Origin: Tigriopus japonicus | Taxonomy: Eukaryota > Arthropoda > Copepoda > Harpacticoida > Harpacticidae | Direction: 5' to 3' | NCBI GenBank assembly: GCA_010645155.1 | Contig: CM021320.1 | Span: 2,956,535-3,020,534 of the forward strand | Length of the DNA stretch: 64,000 bases | In this document: positions 62,339 through 64,000 of the stretch, piece by piece | How the letters are laid out: each line of letters starts with the position of its first letter | Position numbering within the stretch: position 1 is the first letter of the stretch | The notes under the pieces: model-generated | The model's input: the letters and a program-made list of their open reading frames with translations, nothing else | Told to the model about the DNA's origin: nothing | Databases searched by the model: none | Position numbers and translations under genes: made by a program

Positions 62339-63555
62339 ATGGTGGGGTGCTCAGCGTTTGGTTGCAAAAATATCTCGTCAAGTGGGATGAAAATTCACAT
62401 GTTTGCCTTTCCACGCGACCCTCGGCGTCGAAAATTGTGGGCAGGAGCTGTCAGGCGAAAGAATTGGTACCCAACCAACAATTCAAAACTCTGCCAGGTA
62501 AGTATCGGCCCTAAATAGCCATGTAAGTGATTGATTGATTGACTGATAGAGCTAAGAGAAAAAGGTTGTTTTGCCGTCGAGCAGAAAATGTAGAGGGCTG
62601 AAAACTGATTGATAATCATGAGATGATTATCTTATCCTGAGATTTTTCCTCTTTATAGGATCATTTTGAGGCATGTGCCTTCCTTCGACAAGACGAAAAT
62701 CACATGTGGCGACTGAAGCCGGACGCGGTACCAACTATATTTGCTCATAAAAAGGCAACCAAAACACGTAAAAGCCCTCACCCAAGAGGGAGAAACATGA
62801 AGGCACAAAAAGAGCGGATCATCAAAACCATAGGCATTGAACACTCTTACATAAGAAAATGGGAAGCGGTGAATCCATTGAATGAAGCTGGTCCGCTGAA
62901 TAAAAATGATTCGCCCCGTGAAAATCCTCCAATAAATGAGCTTGGCACACTGATTGAGAACGTTCATATGAAGGAGGTGGCTCATACAACTGAAGTTGTT
63001 TCAATAGAATCTGAAAGTGGTCCAGAAAATGAAGCTGTTCAAATGGATGAGCTAGATCCACTTGCTGAGAAGTTTCAAATGAATGAGGTGGATCAAACAA
63101 CTGAAGTCCTTTCAATGAAATTTCAATTTGGTGATCATCTGAAAGAAGATGTTCCATTGAATGAAATTGATCCACTAAGTGAGGTTGATCCACTTAGTGA
63201 AGACAATATTCCGCTGCCTAGGGTCCAAATCCCTCTACCAGAAGAGATCCCGTCACCACCTTTGATCCCAACCCCTCCCCCTTTACTGATCTGTCTTCCC
63301 CCTTGTGAAGAATGCAAAAGCTTAAGATCGGAACTCATACTTCAAAGACTCAAGTATGATGCTTTGAGTAAGAAATACTCGAATTTTCGAAAAGCCCGAA
63401 TCTCAGAGAGGATGAAAGAATATCGACTTCGAAAAAGAACTGAAAGAGGTAGTGAAAACTTACGCGACTTAGTAGTAATCAAGAATTGTGTTCTTTCTTT
63501 TGTTGTTTCAACTGATAGATGCGAAATGAAACCTCGAGAACCTCTTGAAACCTGA
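62339..63555 (+). CDS. THAP-domain zinc-finger protein, 351 aa
   Basis: Exon 1 is 62339..62497 and exon 2 is 62659..63555; the 161-bp intron is phase 0. An N-terminal THAP domain spans residues 1-81: C2CH ligands Cys4, Cys9, Cys52 and His55, the conserved Trp34 and the closing AVPTIF motif (76-81). THAP domains are sequence-specific DNA-binding modules found in transcription factors and in P-element transposases. The middle is acidic and holds a roughly 37-residue unit twice (about 155-191 and 192-228), then a Pro-rich stretch. Residues 265-318 contain CEEC and a basic coiled coil (LILQRLKYDALSKKYSNF). No transposase domain follows, so I take it as a cellular regulator. Another donor-like GAG|GTAGTG near 63,450 leaves the C-terminus slightly uncertain. 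Confidence 0.88.
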
Positions 63556-63847
63556 CCAAGGAAGATTCCAGTGGAATGACCATGCCAAAGGGAGAATGGA
63601 GTCCAACACAATTACCAGGCTCTTCAAGTTCGTAAGGTAAACTAGTGATCGTGAAAAAGTTTTTCAGTTTAATGGTTGAATCGTTCCCTAGTCTGTTTAT
63701 CCTTGGTTTTTCTGGGTTTCCTTCACGCTTAAAGTTTTCTGTTAAAATGTATGCTTCCTTAAATCTTGGTACTGTAGAAAGTGCGATGTGTTGCCTCATA
63801 AAATCCGTTCAATGGCGCACTTTATGACCGCACTCGTTTATTATGGT

Positions 63848-64000
63848 TAGGGCTGAGACACGGTTGCAAAATGCAGCTTGCACAAAAATAACAACTTTTG
63901 GCCATTTTAGTCAAATTTATCAACTTTTCGATTTTTTCGCAACAAACAACAACGTTTGGCTTTGTTTTGTCCTGATGACCTGAATTTTGCGAAATTCGGT
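63848..64000. mobile_element. hAT-like terminus running off the window
   Basis: TAGGGCTGAGACACGGTTGC resembles the TAGGGCTCGGATAAAGTTGC ends of the 14.66-15.70 kb element. The following AACAACTTTTGGCCATTTTAG and TCGCAACAAACAAC blocks also match that element's sub-terminal region in reverse. The rest lies beyond the window. Confidence 0.5.

Noticed and set aside
1..64000. CRISPR arrays, operons, phage or prokaryotic genes
   Set aside because: Spliced genes, poly(A) signals and eukaryotic transposons throughout; no spaced direct repeats of CRISPR type were seen.
1..64000. tRNA and rRNA genes
   Set aside because: No cloverleaf with A and B boxes and no rRNA-like conserved blocks were noticed by eye; a covariance-model scan would be decisive.

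Overview
The window is eukaryotic DNA, gene-sparse and rich in introns and repeats. The genes point to an arthropod: a three-domain peritrophin-like cuticle protein (CPAP3/obstructor type), a Dpr-type two-Ig cell-surface receptor, and GPCRs of the Tre1/moody family. A crustacean, perhaps a copepod, is my best guess, but that is inference and no single marker here proves it. All exon joins below were read by eye from GT/AG sites, phase and domain continuity.

Layout. 1-3.1 kb: minus-strand coding fragments, namely a Thr/Glu-rich exon running off the left edge, a two-exon 260-aa protein of unknown function, and two doubtful exons. 6.1-7.5 kb: a 5'-truncated non-LTR retrotransposon (reverse transcriptase). 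14.4-24.6 kb (+): the last four exons of a dpr-like gene; its introns carry nested hAT-type elements and a strong 100-nt hairpin. 27.5-32.5 kb (-): a six-exon secreted protein with a PAN-like domain and a kelch propeller. Its second intron holds, on the other strand, the first of three Tre1/moody-like GPCR genes (30.2-31.5 kb).

The other two GPCRs lie at 37.2-39.2 kb and 48.5-50.8 kb (+). The spacers are full of mobile DNA: foldback elements, an LTR with its primer-binding site, hAT-type MITEs with exact 8-bp target duplications, a dead DD37D mariner and a second mariner fossil. All three receptors share one phase-2 intron. In the first that intron is only 75 bp, in frame and without stops. 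The third has lost the NRY-type arginine and the NPxxY asparagine.

51.1-60.5 kb (-): ribosomal protein eL33 (RpL35A), whose single coding intron of 8.8 kb contains the single-exon chitin-binding gene on the same strand, plus a hAT-type MITE and a large foldback element. 62.3-63.6 kb (+): a two-exon THAP zinc-finger protein with an acidic repeat and a C-terminal basic coiled coil. A further hAT-like terminus begins at 63,848 and runs off the edge.

The genes form no shared pathway. The notable features are the GPCR expansion with one degenerate member, the nested gene arrangements and the dense non-autonomous transposons.
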